A stretch of DNA of 64,000 nucleotides, taken from NCBI RefSeq assembly GCF_039555335.1, contig NC_092637.1, positions 3,374,472 through 3,438,471 of the forward strand, given 5' to 3'. The translations under genes were made by a program, and so were the position numbers. The notes below the pieces were generated by a model. That model worked only from the letters and a program-made list of their open reading frames with translations, was not told the DNA's origin and made no database searches. The stretch is from Amphiura filiformis (taxonomy: Eukaryota; Echinodermata; Ophiuroidea; Amphilepidida; Amphiuridae). Position 1 is the stretch's first letter, and every line of letters begins with the position of its first letter. Positions 61,301 through 64,000 of the stretch are shown here, piece by piece.

Positions 61301-64000
61301 GAAGGAGAGATACGCACAGGCTATGCACATTTATTGTTTTTAAAAACATTGCTTGACCAACATTTAAGAAAATCAGCCTAATGTGTGAAATTGTGTTCAT
61401 TAAACATTTTAAATACACCATGGTTCAGATGGTCAAATGGTGAATCATAACGATTTACACACATAGACAAGCACGCATTTCCAACGATTCACCATATAAT
61501 AGAAAAATAAATCCTATTATTCTTTATGTTTTGTGGTCAACCGTGCATAATGTGTGTTTTCAATGGGGAGATGTGCAATGATTTACCTTTACCATGAATA
61601 GGCTTTCACACTTTTAGTGTACACAGTTATACGCACTGAAGAGACAACGCAAATCATGTTTAATGAAATGTGCCAATTTTGAGATTGCATAGGCCTAATA
61701 ATAAAGGTCATTATCTAGAATGCTCACAATGATCGGTGTTTGTTTAACTGAAAAACAACATTTTTGAATTGTTTATATTTTCTTTCTTTTTCGATCAAAA
61801 TAATGACAATCATGAAATAACCCTGAACTTGCACACCAATCATTGACCATGTTAGTTAAAATATTATTGATTGATGTGTCCTATACATTGCGCATGTGTC
61901 TTTTAATGTGAAATTGGACTTGAACTTGAAACATGTTGAACAGCAAGTGACATTTGCACTTTTTATTCTTCCTTCTTTTTTAATGCATTATTTTCCTTTT
62001 ACTTAGATTTTTTGTTTTATCTTCTTTTATTTAATTTTGGCATTTTCTTTCCTATTTTGTTTTGGTTTCGTTTCTTTGTTTCTTATATCTTTTATTATTA
62101 TTTTTTTGTGGGGGGTCTTTAATGACTTCTTTTTATTTTTATTTGCTTGAAATCTTTGAAGTTTACTTTCGTGGGGTCAGGAATTACTGGTTTGGAAGGA
62201 GAAGTTTGGCAATGCATTGGACATAGGGTGGTAGATGTCGTTGCATTATTTTGCTATCTACTGCAGATAGCATTGACAAATTGCACCCCACATCCGTGTG
62301 ATGTTTGATTGACGGTGCCCTTAGTGTTATAGCAAATATAAAAGATAGTCCATGATTGTCCAAAAACATTGTCAACTTTTTAGCTATTCAAATTGCTATG
62401 TTTTAAACTGTTTGGGGATATGTATCAGGTATTTTACGTCTTATTCGACTTAAATTATTCAAAATTTGATGAAAATATATGTTTAAAGTGACCGATCCCT
62501 GAAATATTTGTGGATGTAATGTAATATTATTTATTGCATGTGTTCCTTATTATATATAAACTAACATGTCTAAGTTTCATTTAAATCGCTCTACTGGATC
62601 TGAAGTTATGATCCCAAATGTGAAAAAGCAAACACTGATTTTAGAATTCCTCAGACAATCTCAGAAAATATTGTTCGAACACTTTAAAGGCCTTATTGGA
62701 AATAGTCCCCTTCTACCCCCGTACAATGTTGGCATACCCAATATGCTCATCTTCACATATCTTCTCCCAACATTGATTGGTGGGGAAAGGGAGGGATATG
62801 CTTAAGATGAACATTGAGAGAACTCTATTATAAATCTTAGTTTCCAGTGACTCATATAGCGTGCGCGCTATACTAAGATGAACATGGGAATTACAGTGGG
62901 TGTTCGAACACATTTTTCCGGGATTGTCTACAAAATTGCTTAGCAAAATCATCTGATTTTAGTTTTTGGACAATAACTCTGCAGTTACGCCATCGATTTT
63001 AATGCAATTTGGCACATATGTTAGAAACATAATTTGCTATCATCCCACAAAATATGGAGGAAATCAATAGCGTTCTGTTAGTATAGATTTAACATAGCGT
63101 TTTGTACACACAAATACAGGCCTAAATTATTTATGTGCCATGTTTATTGAGCATATGTACATGTGGTATAATTAATTTAGAGAAGGTGTTAAAATTTTAT
63201 ATTCAGCTAAAAACAGACATTACTCGTAAATTTAATGTTATGTATTTAAATGTCACAAATGTACCACTGTGTGATAAATCGGGGGGGGGGGGGGGGGAGA
63301 GAGAGAGCGAGTGATAGGAAGGGAGAGATACGCACAGGCTATGCACATTTATTGTTTTTAAAAACATTGCTTGACCAACATTTAAGAAAATCAGCCTAAT
63401 GTGTGAAATTGTGTTCATTAAACATTTTAAATACACCATGGTTCAGATGGTCAAATGGTGAATCATAACGATTTACACACATAGACAAGCACGCATTTCC
63501 AACGATTCACCATATAATAGAAAAATAAATCCTATTATTCTTTATGTTTTGTGGTCAACCGTGCATAATGTGTGTTTTCAATGGGGAGATGTGCAATGAT
63601 TTACCTTTACCATGAATAGGCTTTCACACTTTTAGTGTACACAGTTATACGCACTGAAGAGACAACGCAAATCATGTTTAATGAAATGTGCCAATTTTGA
63701 GATTGCATAGGCCTAATAATAAAGGTCATTATCTAGAATGCTCACAATGATCGGTGTTTGTTTAACTGAAAAACAACATTTTTGAATTGTTTATATTTTC
63801 TTTCTTTTTTCGATCAAAAATAATGACAATCATGAAATAACCCTGAACTTGCACACCAATCATTGACCATGTTAGTTAAAATATTATTGATTGATGTGTC
63901 CTATACATTGCGCATGTGTCTTTTAATGTGAAATTGGACTTGAACTTGAAACATGTTGAACAGCAAGTGACATTTGCACTTTTTATTCTTCCTTCTTTTT
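31336..64000 (+). repeat. Satellite array, about 2.02-kb monomer, 15 full copies plus a partial
   Basis: Monomers, phased on TTGCACACCAATCATTGACC, start at 31336, 33356, 35373, 37390, 39406, 41416, 43432, 45451, 47464, 49476, 53766, 55789, 57814, 59812, 61829 and 63849. All are head to tail. Spacings are 1998-2025 bases, except 4290 where a transposon sits in copy 10. Copies differ mainly in homopolymer lengths and scattered bases. Each holds a T-rich block, a hairpin (ATAGCG-TGCG-CGCTAT), a poly-G run of 7-17 followed by GA repeats, and a 79-codon frame that is broken in several copies. No rRNA, tRNA, snRNA or histone gene was recognised. The array continues past the window and its left end is hidden by the gap. 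Confidence 0.97.
50527..52796. mobile_element. PIF/Harbinger-like non-autonomous element, 2270 bp, inside satellite copy 10
   Basis: The ends TGCACATATCAAATGCAACC are perfect inverted repeats that extend through CCGGCCCC(T/A)GGGG. TAA flanks both sides (50524-50526, 52797-52799) where other monomers have a single TAA, a three-base duplication typical of PIF/Harbinger. The outer 200-250 bases on each side are GC-rich with many TCCCGG words (for example AAGTCCCGG), possibly transposase-binding repeats. The interior has no long frame, so it would need a transposase supplied elsewhere. Confidence 0.88.

Noticed and set aside
31336-64000. CRISPR or other prokaryotic repeat system
   Set aside because: The units are 2 kb without short repeat-spacer structure, and the window is clearly eukaryotic.

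Overview
This window is eukaryotic, with intron-rich genes, dense non-autonomous DNA transposons, a Penelope-like retroelement and a long satellite array. Animal-type cytosolic sulfotransferase (SULT) genes, a CYP2-clan P450 and the frequent AGGCCTA words suggest a marine invertebrate deuterostome, perhaps an echinoderm. That placement is pattern recognition, not proof.

Region 1 (1-8.9 kb): the minus strand carries SULT gene A. Six exons (8835 down to 2629) are found and the seventh probably lies left of the window. Its introns hold transposons, including one copy that appears to contain leftover Illumina adapter (6518-6559). Region 2 (8.9-16.3 kb): intergenic DNA with a spare copy of the SULT first exon (10403-10430), a roughly 200-bp tandem duplication broken by two nested insertions, a roughly 56-bp minisatellite and an 879-bp inverted-repeat element. 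Region 3 (16.4-24.7 kb): SULT gene B on the plus strand has seven intact exons and 324 codons. Its introns hold a decayed Penelope-like element, several foldback elements and a roughly 250-bp (TTA)n tract. Genes A and B are divergent, and their internal exons match in length and phase, apart from nine extra bases in exon 6 of A, so they are duplicates. Region 4 (24.7-31.1 kb): mosaic repeats, then a CYP2-like P450 on the minus strand. It is probably dead: it has an in-frame TGA and a 446-bp foldback element inside its main exon with a TATA target duplication. Region 5 (31136-31335) is a 200-N assembly gap. Region 6 (31336-64000, running past the window) is a satellite array of about 15 near-identical monomers of about 2.02 kb. 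A 2270-bp Harbinger-like element with TAA duplications interrupts the tenth monomer.

Functionally, the recognisable genes are a phase I oxidising enzyme (P450, broken) and two phase II conjugating enzymes (sulfotransferases), so this looks like a detoxification or steroid/xenobiotic metabolism neighbourhood. Nothing in the sequence shows that they are co-regulated. Exons were joined by hand from GT-AG sites, reading phase and agreement between paralogues; no transcript evidence was available.
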